Below, in pieces: positions 1-9,092 of a stretch of DNA of 64,000 nucleotides. Source of the stretch: UMGS1279 sp045540715. Lineage in GTDB: Bacteria > Bacillota > Clostridia > Oscillospirales > Acutalibacteraceae. The DNA lies in contig JAZQHT010000014.1 in NCBI GenBank assembly GCA_045540715.1, positions 62,001 to 126,000 of the forward strand, given 5' to 3'. A program made the position numbers and the translations under genes. The notes beneath the pieces are model-generated. The model searched no databases, was not told the origin of the DNA, and worked only from the letters and a program-made list of their open reading frames with translations. Within the stretch, counting starts at the first letter, position 1. Each line of letters begins with the position of its first letter.

Positions 1-1
1 A

Positions 2-850
2 TTTTACGTTACAAAAAAACAAAAAACGCCAAAAAAATATTCTTTACCACCCGGCAAAGAATATTTACCTTTTAAAGACACAATGATTAATTTTATGAAA
101 GAAACCGAAACTCTGCCCTTTACCCCTTGTGAAATTACCTCTTTTGATGGTTTAAAACTTAAAGGTAAATATTACGAATATAAAAAGGGCGCAGAAATTG
201 AGCTTATGCTTCACGGTTATCGCGGTTCTAAAGAAAGGGATCTTTGCGGCGGTGTTCAACGCTGTTTTAAACTCAAACGCAACACCTTAATTGTTGATTT
301 GCGCGCAAGCGGCGAAAGTGAAGGACGGGTTATTTCTTTTGGCATAAACGAATACCGCGACTGTATAGACTGGGTTAATTACATAATAAACAATATAGAT
401 AAAGACGCAAAAATTATTTTGACCGGTATATCTATGGGGGCTTCAACCGTTTTAATGGCAGCAGGAAAACCACTACCTAAAAACGTTATTGGCGTTGTTG
501 CAGACTGCGGTTATACTACCGCTAAAGACATTATAAAAAAGGTTGTAAAACAGTTAAAATTACCACCCAATATTGTTTATTTCTTTATTAAAATATCCGC
601 AAAACTTTACGGCGGCTTTAATTTGGAAGAATATTCTGCTTTAGAAGGCTGTAAAAACGCAAAGCTACCCATTATTTTCTTTCACGGAGAAAAGGACGGA
701 TTTGTTCCTTGTGAAATGAGCCGCCAAAACTATGAGGCCTGCGTTAGTAAAAAGGTTTTATATACCGTAAAAGAAGCCGACCACGGACTATGTTATTTGG
801 TTGATAACGACGGTTATTTTAAGACAATTAACGATTTTAAATATGAATAA
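2..850 (+). CDS. alpha/beta hydrolase, 5' end outside the window
   Basis: Serine hydrolase of the alpha/beta fold, related to prolyl-oligopeptidase/acyl-esterase type hydrolases; substrate unknown. The nucleophile elbow GISMGAS (G-x-S-x-G), an oxyanion-type HGYRGS motif, an acidic residue in HGEKDGFVP and a terminal EADHG histidine make a complete Ser-Asp-His triad. The first ATG in the frame is at 83, but the frame stays open back to base 2 and encodes a stretch typical of this family (LPPGKEYLPF), so the real start is probably upstream of the window. No signal peptide is visible in what is present. A hairpin terminator follows directly. Confidence 0.8.
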   Translation, partial: FYVTKKQKTPKKYSLPPGKEYLPFKDTMINFMKETETLPFTPCEITSFDGLKLKGKYYEYKKGAEIELMLHGYRGSKERDLCGGVQRCFKLKRNTLIVDLRASGESEGRVISFGINEYRDCIDWVNYIINNIDKDAKIILTGISMGASTVLMAAGKPLPKNVIGVVADCGYTTAKDIIKKVVKQLKLPPNIVYFFIKISAKLYGGFNLEEYSALEGCKNAKLPIIFFHGEKDGFVPCEMSRQNYEACVSKKVLYTVKEADHGLCYLVDNDGYFKTINDFKYE

Positions 851-877
851 AAAAAGACGGTTTATACCGTCTTTTTA
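851..877. terminator. bidirectional hairpin terminator
   Basis: Inverted repeat AAAAAGACGG / CCGTCTTTTT with a six-base loop lies between two convergent genes and can serve both the hydrolase (+) and the CLC gene (-). The stop of the CLC gene lies in the right arm. Confidence 0.85.
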
Positions 878-2137
878 TTTTGCTATTAAATATTCTTGTT
901 CTTTATATAAACTCTGTTTGCCTGAAAGTAAAAACGAAATTATAACCGCAATTATAAAATATGGTGCTAAAGTAAAACCAAAAAGTTCAATACCTAATAT
1001 TAAACTTGCAAGGGGTGTTTTTGTGCTTACACAAAAGATAACCACCATACAAACCGCGGCCGAAAAGGTTATGCTTAACCCCAAAATACTGCCAAAAAAT
1101 GCGCCAAAGGTGGCTCCAACAAAAAAGCCGGGCACAATTTCTCCGCCTTTAAAGCCAACCGCCATTGTAATTGCTGTAAATAAAATTTTTAAAATAAAGG
1201 CATAATTCGGTATTATTTTACCTGCAAACACCCCGTCGATAACTTTTGTGCCGGTTCCTAAATAATCGGTACCAAAAACAAAAGACAAAATTACAATTAT
1301 AACTGCGCCAAAAAGTATTCTGTTATACTCGTTTTTGCAAATTATTTTAAACAGTTTATTGCCAAAACGCATTGCCTTTACAAATATAATTCCAACTGCC
1401 GTTGCCGAAACAATTAAACCTAAAGTTTTTAAAATGGTAATTGCAGAAAATTCATCAACAAAAACCCTTTGTTTTAAAGCTGTTACCCCTAAACTTTTTG
1501 CAACAAAATACGCCGAAAAACTAGCCACTAAACTTTGAAAAACCGCACTTAAATAAATTTTACCAACACTTATTACGGTTACTGCAAAAATTGCGGCTGT
1601 AAGAGGGGTTGCAAAAACTGCCGAAAACATACCTGCAAGCCCTGCTATTATTAAAATTTTGGCGGCATCAAATGAAAATTTAAAAATTTTAGCAATACCT
1701 TTTGCAAAGCCTGCTCCAATTTGTAAAGCCGCCCCTTCTTTTCCGGCAGAACCGCCAAAAAGGTGGGTTATAACGCTTGAGACAAAAACCGCAAAACTTA
1801 AAACAGGTGAAAATTGATTTTTGTTTTGTATTGCTAAAAAGATAGTATTTGTGTTTTGACCTTTAATTTTTAAAAGCCTATATAATAAAACAATTAAAAC
1901 CCCAGCTAAGGGTAAAAAATAAATCAAAAAACCGTTTTCTGTTCTAAGAAAATTGGCGTATGAAATTAAATGATAAAAAAGGCTACCAACTATACCACAA
2001 ACAAGACCAAGCATTAAAGAAACACTTAGCCATAAAATAAGCGCCAAGAAATAATTCTTAGCGCTTTTGTTTTTAGTTTTTAGTATCGATAAAAACTCCA
2101 CAAAAGCAACCTCGCTTTCATAAGAGAATTTTATCAT
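875..2137 (-). CDS. CLC-family chloride channel/transporter
   Basis: Integral membrane protein of the voltage-gated chloride channel (CLC) superfamily, with about ten hydrophobic segments over 420 residues. The selectivity-filter region GGSAGKEGAALQIG carries the gating glutamate of the GxEGP-type motif, and GGEIVPGFFVGATFG matches the second anion-binding loop. The family moves chloride or fluoride, either as a channel or as a proton-coupled exchanger; which applies cannot be told here. There is no ribosome binding site before the ATG at 2137. A GTG at 2099-2101 has a GCGAGG eight bases upstream and would give a protein 12 residues shorter, so the start is uncertain. It follows the CPA2 antiporter gene by about 20 bases and is probably co-transcribed with it. 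Confidence 0.85.
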   Translation of the reverse strand: MIKFSYESEVAFVEFLSILKTKNKSAKNYFLALILWLSVSLMLGLVCGIVGSLFYHLISYANFLRTENGFLIYFLPLAGVLIVLLYRLLKIKGQNTNTIFLAIQNKNQFSPVLSFAVFVSSVITHLFGGSAGKEGAALQIGAGFAKGIAKIFKFSFDAAKILIIAGLAGMFSAVFATPLTAAIFAVTVISVGKIYLSAVFQSLVASFSAYFVAKSLGVTALKQRVFVDEFSAITILKTLGLIVSATAVGIIFVKAMRFGNKLFKIICKNEYNRILFGAVIIVILSFVFGTDYLGTGTKVIDGVFAGKIIPNYAFILKILFTAITMAVGFKGGEIVPGFFVGATFGAFFGSILGLSITFSAAVCMVVIFCVSTKTPLASLILGIELFGFTLAPYFIIAVIISFLLSGKQSLYKEQEYLIAK

Positions 2138-2157
2138 ACTTTATATTTTTTTGCAAT

Positions 2158-3465
2158 TTATTTATGCTTAAATAAATGTGCCATTGGGTGTGGTGTTACG
2201 TGAATTTTTTCACCACGTGAAGATTTGTGTTCTTCAGGTTTAATTTCGCCCGCTTTTGTAAGGGCAATTTTAGTAAGTAATGGACCAACAAGCTCGTAAA
2301 TAAGCACAGAGAATAAAATTATATTTCTAATAATTTTACCGGGTTCGCCAAGTTCTTCTGCCTTTAATGCCATACCAAGTGCCACACCTGCTTGCGGAAG
2401 CAAGGTTATACCTAAATATTTAACAATATTTTCATCACATTTTGTTGCTTTAGAGCTAATTCTAGCCCCATAATATTTACCAAGCGAACGCGAAGCAATA
2501 TAAACAAGACCAATTGCCACAACCATTATATTACTAAAGGTTTTTAGTTCAAGTTCTGCGCCCGAAAGCACAAAGAATAAAATAAACATAGGGGCAGTCC
2601 AACGGTCCAGTCTATCCATAAGTTCTTCAGAGAAATCACACAAGTTGCAGAACATTGTGCCAAGCATCATGCAAGTAAGCAAACTTGAAAATGCAATATC
2701 TATACCAAATACCCTAAACTTTAGCATTGAAAGGGCAACAGTTACAAGCACAAATGCAACGCTCATGGAAAGACGTTTACTGCGCGAGTGGAAAAATCTT
2801 TCGAAAAAGTTGAATACAACGCCCATCAACGCGCCAAGGGCAATCGACAAAATAACCTCTAAAAGCGGTTCAACAATTATAGAAATAAAATCTATACCAT
2901 CTGCATTTAAAGACTTTGCAACACCAAAAGAAATTGCAAATAAAACTAGTCCCACTGCATCATCAAGTGCTACAACAGGTAAAAGAATATCGGTTACAGG
3001 GCCTTTAGCTTTATACTGTCTTACAACCATTAAGGTAGCAGCAGGAGCAGTAGCAGAAGCTACAGCGCCTAAAACAATAGCAGCAGGAAGTGGTAAAACG
3101 TCGGGTATTAAAAAATGAAGCCCAATTAACGCCGCATCAACTACAATGGTTGTAAAAACCGCTTGCAAAATACCAATAACAGTTGCTTGTTTTCCGGTTT
3201 TTTTAAGCTGAGATAATCTAAATTCATTACCAATTGAAAAAGCAATAAAACCTAAAGCTACGTCGGCAATTATGGTGTAACTTTTAACGTCTGCCATATT
3301 AATAAAACCAAGACCCGCAACACCAAAAGAGCCTAAAAGATATGGGCCAATTAAAACGCCCGCAACCAAATAAGCAGTTACTGCAGGAAGTTTAACGCGT
3401 TTTGCTAAACGTGAAAGCATTAGTCCTGCAAAAAGCGCAACTGATAAAGTAATTAAAATTTGCAT
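2158..3465 (-). CDS. CPA2-family cation:proton antiporter
   Basis: Monovalent cation/proton antiporter of the CPA2 (Kef/NapA-like) group. The 435-residue protein is almost entirely hydrophobic, with about 12 helices. The N-terminus (LAKRVKLPAVTAYLVAGVLIG) is the standard family opening, and a conserved acidic pair lies in the VALDDAVGLV stretch of the unwound transport helix. The C-terminus is a short hydrophilic tail rather than a TrkA-N domain, so there is no NAD-gated regulation. An AGAAGGA site precedes the ATG. It heads a two-gene unit with the CLC gene, suggesting linked cation and anion handling (inference). Confidence 0.85.
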   Translation of the reverse strand: MQILITLSVALFAGLMLSRLAKRVKLPAVTAYLVAGVLIGPYLLGSFGVAGLGFINMADVKSYTIIADVALGFIAFSIGNEFRLSQLKKTGKQATVIGILQAVFTTIVVDAALIGLHFLIPDVLPLPAAIVLGAVASATAPAATLMVVRQYKAKGPVTDILLPVVALDDAVGLVLFAISFGVAKSLNADGIDFISIIVEPLLEVILSIALGALMGVVFNFFERFFHSRSKRLSMSVAFVLVTVALSMLKFRVFGIDIAFSSLLTCMMLGTMFCNLCDFSEELMDRLDRWTAPMFILFFVLSGAELELKTFSNIMVVAIGLVYIASRSLGKYYGARISSKATKCDENIVKYLGITLLPQAGVALGMALKAEELGEPGKIIRNIILFSVLIYELVGPLLTKIALTKAGEIKPEEHKSSRGEKIHVTPHPMAHLFKHK

Positions 3466-3533
3466 ATACTATCCTTCTCAAATTAAAAATCAACAGAAGT
3501 AATTGTAACACTAATAAACTTAAAAATCAAGTA

Positions 3534-3564
3534 AAAAAGCCCACCTTTTTAAAGTGGGCTTTTT
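3534..3564 (-). terminator. hairpin terminator
   Basis: An 11-bp perfect stem, AAAAAGCCCAC / GTGGGCTTTTT, ends the sialidase-like gene on the minus strand, just after its stop codon. Confidence 0.85.
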
Positions 3565-5394
3565 TTATTTTTTATTAGCAATTTTATCGCAAACAAAACA
3601 CAAATTTTTATAAGAAGATAAACTGCGCTCATCCGCTTTTAAAATGGCCTTTTTTATTTCTTCTTCAAATTGCGGTTTAGCTTTAATTATTCTTTTTGCC
3701 GCATTGATTTGTTCCATAAAGCTATCTTCTCTTGGTGCAAGACCATATCTTGAAACCAAGCGTTTTAGGTAAGAGCAAGGAGTTACTATTTTTCCTGCAA
3801 TTATATCTTGTTTTGTTATTTTTGCAATCAAAATTTCACTGCCGCTGTCAAGCTTTTGCCTTATTCTTTCTTGGTCGTAAATAATAATATATTCGTCGTT
3901 ACCGTTATCAACTATCTGTGGGTAAGAAGAAAGAACACGCTCATCTAATAAAAGCTTATATTCAAATGTTTTGCCGCCATCATAAGAAATACCAATGCTT
4001 AAATTTTCTCTTTTGTTGTTATTTGTATCGTTAAAAGCATATAGCATTTCGCCAAACTTAAAACATTTTGCGGCACTACGCGAAGCCACGTTTTGAAGCA
4101 TTTTTCCATTTTCACAATAAGTAATAGGTTTAGGATATGTCCAAAAGTTTAGATTTTTAAGGGTTGAACGCATTAAAAAGCTACCTTTTTCGGTGCGTTC
4201 TGTAAGTAAAATTTTACCTTTTTCATATTCAACAATACTAGGTTCAGAAACATTGCTATCGGCGTTTGAAACGTGGCATAAAACATTATAGTCTACGCCG
4301 TTTTCACTTTTTAAAACATATACGCCCAAATGATTTAAATATGGGTCATCTTTAAAACAAGCTTTTCTTATATGCCTTGTAAAGTTTATTGCCATATACC
4401 AGTTGCCATCGCTTGCCTTTATTGGCGGATTATCAAGAAGGCCATGAAAAATTCTTTTTGGTTTTGACCAAATCGGCAGTTCATCATCGGGGTTATCGGT
4501 ATAGGTTAAAAAAGTACCCATTTTACCATTATAGCCATAATCTTTACCTGCAGCTTGGCAATATGCAAAATATACCCTGCCTGTATCATTATCGGTCCAA
4601 AGAATTGGCTCAAAGGTACGGCTAGGACCGTCTTTATCGGGATCTATTATCATAATATCTTCAAAATTTATAAGGTCTTTGCTTCTTCCAACAGCAACGT
4701 AACAATGATGATTTTCACCGTTGCCGCCCGCTTTACCAAAAGGTGTGCACATAACCCCATATAAATAATTACCGCCATTAGTTTTAACTATACTTGGACA
4801 AGCTTGATAACCACGGTTTTCGTGGCGATAAAATTCGTACTCTGCTTTTAAAGTCTCTCCCAAAATAGGCATATATGGCGTTAAACTCAACTTTATTAAC
4901 TCATCTAACTTTTCTTCTGCAGAAATGGGGGTATAGCTTTCATCTATATTTGCAATAATTATTTTTAAAGAATTGTTTAAAAAGGCATTTTTAAATTCAA
5001 TATCCGTTGTATAATACCCTGCCCATAAATACAAATCAGTATTATAACCGGGTAATAATTCACCATTAAATTCTGCAACAAGAGTGGTATTAAACTGCTT
5101 TTCTAAAAAGAAACGCACCTGGTCAAAACCACATTCTTCTAAAGGTGGTTCTTTTTCTGTTAAAAAGAATATCACACCGTTTTTTGTAACGGTTAAAGTG
5201 GTTTGTGCAAAACAATTTGTATATACAAAACTTTTGTTTTCTAAAAATGATGGTACCTTACTAATTTTAGACTGAAAAGTAAGGTTTGGCGAATCAAACA
5301 TTTTTTCGCCTTCTGTTATAGTTTTTGGGTAACCGTGTTGTGGTATAATTGTTGCAAGTTCTTTATTAAAAAAACTTTCATCAAAAATTTGCAT
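3565..5394 (-). CDS. cytosolic sialidase/BNR-type beta-propeller protein
   Basis: A 609-residue protein whose central and C-terminal parts resemble exo-alpha-sialidase-like six-bladed propellers or GH43/GH32-like glycan hydrolases. An Asp-box-like repeat (SYDGGKTF, near residue 480) and a following YPQIVDNGNDEYIIIYD blade support this. The first 190 residues match nothing I recognise. There is no signal peptide or membrane anchor, so it is predicted to be cytoplasmic, which is unusual for a glycan-degrading enzyme and suggests imported oligosaccharides or a non-enzymatic role. It is a single gene between two terminators. The glycosidase assignment comes from the fold only; catalytic residues cannot be assigned by eye. 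Confidence 0.55.
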   Translation of the reverse strand: MQIFDESFFNKELATIIPQHGYPKTITEGEKMFDSPNLTFQSKISKVPSFLENKSFVYTNCFAQTTLTVTKNGVIFFLTEKEPPLEECGFDQVRFFLEKQFNTTLVAEFNGELLPGYNTDLYLWAGYYTTDIEFKNAFLNNSLKIIIANIDESYTPISAEEKLDELIKLSLTPYMPILGETLKAEYEFYRHENRGYQACPSIVKTNGGNYLYGVMCTPFGKAGGNGENHHCYVAVGRSKDLINFEDIMIIDPDKDGPSRTFEPILWTDNDTGRVYFAYCQAAGKDYGYNGKMGTFLTYTDNPDDELPIWSKPKRIFHGLLDNPPIKASDGNWYMAINFTRHIRKACFKDDPYLNHLGVYVLKSENGVDYNVLCHVSNADSNVSEPSIVEYEKGKILLTERTEKGSFLMRSTLKNLNFWTYPKPITYCENGKMLQNVASRSAAKCFKFGEMLYAFNDTNNNKRENLSIGISYDGGKTFEYKLLLDERVLSSYPQIVDNGNDEYIIIYDQERIRQKLDSGSEILIAKITKQDIIAGKIVTPCSYLKRLVSRYGLAPREDSFMEQINAAKRIIKAKPQFEEEIKKAILKADERSLSSYKNLCFVCDKIANKK

Positions 5395-5481
5395 ATTACC
5401 ACTCCTTTAAACAACTTATACCACAATAATTTTAAAAATACAAGTCTAAAAATATGTTGGTTATTCGTGGTTTATTAAACC

Positions 5482-5512
5482 AAAAAGCCGAGTGAATTTT
5501 CACTCGGCTTTT
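5482..5512 (-). terminator. hairpin terminator of the decarboxylase genes
   Basis: A 13-bp stem, AAAAAGCCGAGTG / CACTCGGCTTTTT (last base mismatched), lies just after the OadG-like stop. Confidence 0.85.
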
Positions 5513-5515
5513 ATA

Positions 5516-5740
5516 TTATTTTGTTTTCTTAGCAAATACTTTGTTAATTAGCATTGTTACTATAATTATAACACCAATAAGAACAAAAATTACCGACATA
5601 CCAATTAACATTTTAGGAAGCATTTCTACAAATCTTGATGGTTCAAAAACTAGGTTTGTACCTGTTGCAGTGGTTTCTGCGCTTGAAGAAGGAAGACTTG
5701 AAGATGCATTTAAAAAATTCATAATTTTACTTAATAACAT
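5516..5740 (-). CDS. OadG-like gamma subunit of a Na+-pumping decarboxylase
   Basis: A 74-residue single-pass protein with a Ser/Thr-rich N-terminal third, one hydrophobic helix (MSVIFVLIGVIIIVTMLI) and a basic end (NKVFAKKTK). The size, topology and position directly after the beta subunit are typical of OadG/MmdD-like gamma subunits, which hold the membrane pump to the carboxyltransferase. These subunits diverge quickly, so the call relies partly on context. The gene starts 17 bases after the beta-subunit stop, with a GGAGGA site in between. Confidence 0.7.
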   Translation of the reverse strand: MLLSKIMNFLNASSSLPSSSAETTATGTNLVFEPSRFVEMLPKMLIGMSVIFVLIGVIIIVTMLINKVFAKKTK

Positions 5741-5757
5741 TTTTAGTTCCTCCTTAT

Positions 5758-6864
5758 TTAAAACATATTTAAGATAATACCGCCTGCAATAACAGAGGCA
5801 ATTTGACCAGATACGTTAACACCGATTGAGTGCATTAGTAAGAAGTTTTGAGGGTCTTCTTTAAGTCCCATTTTATGAACAATACGACCGCTCATAGGAA
5901 ATGCCGAAATACCGGCAGCGCCAATCATTGGGTTTAACTTTTTCTTTGAGAAAAGGTTTATAAGTTTTGCAAATAAAACGCCGCCTGCAGTATCTACAAT
6001 AAAGGCAATTAAACCAAGACCTAAAATTAAAAGGGTGTTTGGTGTTAAGAATTTATCGCCTGTCATATTTAATGCAACAGAAATTCCCAAGAAAATTGTT
6101 ACAAGGTTTGCAAGCACTTTTTGTGCGGTTTCTGAAAGTGAATCTAATACGCCACATTCACGAATTAGGTTACCAAACATTAAAAATCCGATAAGCGCGG
6201 TAGCATCGGGAACAACTGCTGAAACAACAATTGTAATTAAAATTGGGAATAAAATACGAGTTAATTTTGAAACGCTCTTTTGTTCATAAGGCATTCTAAT
6301 TAAGCGTTCTTTTTTGGTGGTTAAAAGTTTAATAACCGGTGGTTGAATAACAGGTACTAAAGCCATATACGAATATGCCGCAACAGTAATTGGTCCTACA
6401 AACGAAGAACCTAATGTGTTTGCAACCGCAATTGAAGTGGGACCGTCTGCAGCGCCTATAATTGCAATTGAAGCTGCGTCTTTATTTTCCGGGAAGAAAA
6501 TTGCAGCCATTGCAAGAGTAAAGAATATACCAAACTGAGCAGCCGCACCAAACAACATTAATTTGGGGTTTGTAAGTAATGGGCCAAAGTCTATCATAGC
6601 ACCAATACCAATAAATAATAAAAGTGGGAATAGTTCGTTAGCAATACCCGCATTATATAATTCGTTAATAGGGCCCGTTAACGCCGTAGAGCCGGGAATA
6701 TTAACTAAAATTGTACCAAAGCCCATTGGTAAAAGCAGGGTTGGTTCCATTTCTTTTTTAATGGCCAAAAAGATTAATATAAGACCAATTAAGATCATAA
6801 CCCAGTTTTGCCAAGAAAATTTTAAGAGATTTATCCATAAAATCTCAAATTCTGTAAAATCCAT
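5758..6864 (-). CDS. Na+-transporting decarboxylase beta subunit (OadB/GcdB/MmdB family)
   Basis: Membrane pump subunit that couples decarboxylation of carboxybiotin to sodium export. The 368-residue protein has the family's glycine-rich helices and signatures, including IGAADGPTSIAVANTLG, with the conserved Asp of the sodium pathway, and GAAGISAFPMSGRIVHKMG near the C-terminus. The substrate (oxaloacetate, methylmalonyl-CoA, glutaconyl-CoA or malonate) is set by the alpha subunit, which is absent here, as is a biotin carrier gene. The malic enzyme and malate dehydrogenase genes 3 kb away fit oxaloacetate metabolism but do not prove it. A strong GGAGGA site precedes the ATG. Confidence 0.9.
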   Translation of the reverse strand: MDFTEFEILWINLLKFSWQNWVMILIGLILIFLAIKKEMEPTLLLPMGFGTILVNIPGSTALTGPINELYNAGIANELFPLLLFIGIGAMIDFGPLLTNPKLMLFGAAAQFGIFFTLAMAAIFFPENKDAASIAIIGAADGPTSIAVANTLGSSFVGPITVAAYSYMALVPVIQPPVIKLLTTKKERLIRMPYEQKSVSKLTRILFPILITIVVSAVVPDATALIGFLMFGNLIRECGVLDSLSETAQKVLANLVTIFLGISVALNMTGDKFLTPNTLLILGLGLIAFIVDTAGGVLFAKLINLFSKKKLNPMIGAAGISAFPMSGRIVHKMGLKEDPQNFLLMHSIGVNVSGQIASVIAGGIILNMF

Positions 6865-6936
6865 TTTTCTCCTCCGCTAAAAATTACTACCTTGTTATTT
6901 TAACATTATTTTTATTAAAAATCAATTCAAATAAAC

Positions 6937-6967
6937 AAAAAAGCAGTAAAAAAATTACTGCTTTTTA
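6937..6967 (-). terminator. hairpin terminator of the exchanger gene
   Basis: Stem AAAAAAGCAGTAA / TTACTGCTTTTT, immediately after the exchanger stop. Confidence 0.8.
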
Positions 6968-6971
6968 AACA

Positions 6972-8018
6972 CTAAATAATAAATTGAACCGTACAAAATG
7001 CCGCATATATTAAAAGCAACGATATGCCTTGCCAACGTGAAAGTTTTTGCTTAATAAGTGTTGGCACAGTTAAAATTAACATTACCAAAAGCATTACCGG
7101 AATATCTAAAACTAAAGATGAGTTATGTCCTAAAATGTAACCTGCAACCGGAACTTTAAAAGGACTTAAAGTTACTGCCGTACCACTTACAAGCACCAAG
7201 TTAAATAGGTTTGCACCAATAACATTGCCCAAAGAAAGTGAGCCGTGTCCTTTTATAAGTGCGGTTATGGCTGTTACAAATTCGGGTAAAGAAGTACCAA
7301 GGGCTACAATAGTAAGACCAATAACCTTTTCTGAAACACCAAACTCTTTTGCAATAATAATTGCATTATCTACAAGCAAATCTGCGCCAAAAGCAATTAA
7401 AACAGCACCTATAAGAAGTAAGAGTATATCTTTTACAATACTGTCTTTAGTGCCTTCTTCAATTGATTCAACAACGTGGTCTTCACCGCTTTTATCCTCT
7501 AAAACATCTTCTTCGGTTGGCATATCTAAAAGTTCTTCACGTACAACCGTTTCTAACGATGCACCGGTTTTTCTCATACGAATAACCGTTAACACCATAT
7601 ATAACAAAAAGGTTGAAAGTAAAATGATGCCAACTAATAAAGAAAACTCGCCAAATATGTAAGCACAAGCACAATAAATTGCTGCAGCTATAAAAAAGAA
7701 ACTAACCGGTAAAATCATACTTTTTCTTGCGGCAGAACCGGGTTTTATTGCAATTGTTAATGCTGCAATTAAAGCAGTATTGCAAATAATCGATCCAATA
7801 GCGTTACCGTAAGCAATTGATCCACTGCCTTGTAAAGCGGCCCCTGCCGAAACCATAACTTCGGGTAGGGTTGTACCAATTGAAACAACAGTTGCGCCAA
7901 TTAAAATTTCGGGCAAGTGAAAACGACGTGCAATACCGGTTGCACCATCAACAAACCAGTCGCCACCTTTAATAAGTAAAACAAAGCCAAGAAGAAGCAA
8001 AAGAATTGGAACTATCAT
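6972..8018 (-). CDS. calcium/sodium antiporter, CaCA family (YrbG-like)
   Basis: Na+/Ca2+ exchanger-type membrane protein with two inverted halves. Each half carries an alpha-repeat: GATVVSIGTTLPEVMVS with GNAIGSIICNTALI in the first, and GLTIVALGTSLPEFVTA with GNVIGANLFNLVLVS in the second. The central cytosolic loop (about residues 150-190) is acidic. The 348-residue length is usual for the family. It is probably a single-gene unit, since it has its own terminator and is divergent from the next gene. With the Na+-pumping decarboxylase next door it could use the sodium gradient (inference). Confidence 0.9.
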   Translation of the reverse strand: MIVPILLLLLGFVLLIKGGDWFVDGATGIARRFHLPEILIGATVVSIGTTLPEVMVSAGAALQGSGSIAYGNAIGSIICNTALIAALTIAIKPGSAARKSMILPVSFFFIAAAIYCACAYIFGEFSLLVGIILLSTFLLYMVLTVIRMRKTGASLETVVREELLDMPTEEDVLEDKSGEDHVVESIEEGTKDSIVKDILLLLIGAVLIAFGADLLVDNAIIIAKEFGVSEKVIGLTIVALGTSLPEFVTAITALIKGHGSLSLGNVIGANLFNLVLVSGTAVTLSPFKVPVAGYILGHNSSLVLDIPVMLLVMLILTVPTLIKQKLSRWQGISLLLIYAAFCTVQFII

Positions 8019-8218
8019 TTAATTTCTCCTTAAATAAATTACATATTTATTTTATCATTAGCAACTATAAATATCAATAAATTTAAAGACGGTGTTTGGT
8101 AAAATTTAATGGTTTTTTTAAAAAATTTTTATATTAATATTTTAAAAATTTTTTCGTATAATTTTAAAAGTCCGTTTTTTGGGACACTAACCCCTTTATA
8201 ATAAAATTACAAACTAAA

Positions 8219-8225
8219 GAAAGGA
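8219..8225 (+). promoter_or_regulatory. ribosome binding site and TATAAT boxes upstream of the SWIM gene
   Basis: GAAAGGA lies seven bases before the ATG at 8233. TATAAT boxes occur at 8157-8162 and 8197-8202, each with only weak -35 matches. The 214-base divergent spacer is extremely AT-rich and holds no gene that I can see. Confidence 0.5.
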
Positions 8226-8232
8226 AATATTT

Positions 8233-9045
8233 ATGAAGCGTTTTACTGATTATAAAAAACAACAAGTCGAAGAACCGGAAGAACCACGTTTTATTTTGCC
8301 TCTACCAAATTTTGCATCTTTAGTAAAAATTTATTTTCCAAAAAAGGACTGCTACTATAGTTATATTAACGACCGCTTTGAAAATTTAAAAATTGGAGAC
8401 AGCGTTTACGTTAGCGGCAAGCTTGAAAATGTACGCGGTATTGTTAAAGACCAAACCTATTCTTTTAAGTTTGACCCTAAAATTATGCAACGCGTTGTTT
8501 CTTTATGCGACACAGACGTTTTTGGAAAAGTTTACTTTAATAAAGAATTTTGTTTTACCTTTAATGAAGAAACACTTAACTTTAAAAAGGTGCTTTCGTG
8601 GTTTAGACCAATTTTAGAAGAAGATAATCTTGTAACGGTTGTAAATAATTTTGACAAAGGCTTTTCTCTTAAAGAGTTTCTTAAAAACGAGTTCTCAGAA
8701 AGTGATATAGCATTTGGGGTTGATATTTTTGAAGATGGTTGCATAAAATTTTTATCTTTAAACGGCACAAAGGGTTACGCGCTTATAAAATTAGGCGACC
8801 TATATGAACTTGAGTTTGAATATAAAGATGATATGATTTACAACTTTTCTTGCAACTGCTTTAACAGTTTTAACTGCGAACACAAATATGCAACCCTTTT
8901 AACCCTTGATTATGCGCTTAAAACTATTGAAAAAGAGTTTAAAGAAGAATTTAACAAAACAAATTATTTTTGTTTTGTTAATAAAAATACATTTTTAGAT
9001 ATGGCTATGCAAAACAAAGAAAGCGGCCACTTGATTTTTGAATAA
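8233..9045 (+). CDS. SWIM zinc-finger protein of unknown function
   Basis: A 270-residue protein ending in a SWIM-type zinc motif, CNCFNSFNCEH (C-x-C-x5-C-x-H, about residues 215-225), which in other proteins binds DNA or protein partners. Residues 35-70 (YSYINDRFENLKIGDSVYVSGK...GIV) look like a small beta-barrel of the kind at the N-terminus of PriA helicases, but this similarity is weak. The SWIM motif usually accompanies SNF2 helicases or transposases, yet no such domain is present. No membrane segment or signal peptide. It is the only plus-strand gene between minus-strand units, with its own terminator. Confidence 0.6.
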   Translation: MKRFTDYKKQQVEEPEEPRFILPLPNFASLVKIYFPKKDCYYSYINDRFENLKIGDSVYVSGKLENVRGIVKDQTYSFKFDPKIMQRVVSLCDTDVFGKVYFNKEFCFTFNEETLNFKKVLSWFRPILEEDNLVTVVNNFDKGFSLKEFLKNEFSESDIAFGVDIFEDGCIKFLSLNGTKGYALIKLGDLYELEFEYKDDMIYNFSCNCFNSFNCEHKYATLLTLDYALKTIEKEFKEEFNKTNYFCFVNKNTFLDMAMQNKESGHLIFE

Positions 9046-9092
9046 ACCTATTCCTTCCTTTTCATAAATTTTACATTCCTTTTCCTTCCAAC

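Noticed and set aside
801..1205. 134-residue plus-strand frame over the CLC gene
   Set aside because: Complement of a real transporter gene; Lys/Pro-rich product without domain, ribosome binding site or promoter. The same reasoning removes the other antisense frames, such as those at 2645-3118, 7225-7662, 10484-10840, 14539-15060, 16884-17288, 48845-49426 and 58282-58611.
2200..2226. CACGTG-containing sequence resembling a parS site
   Set aside because: It lacks the TGTTTC/GAAACA arms of the Firmicute parS consensus and codes for the end of the antiporter.
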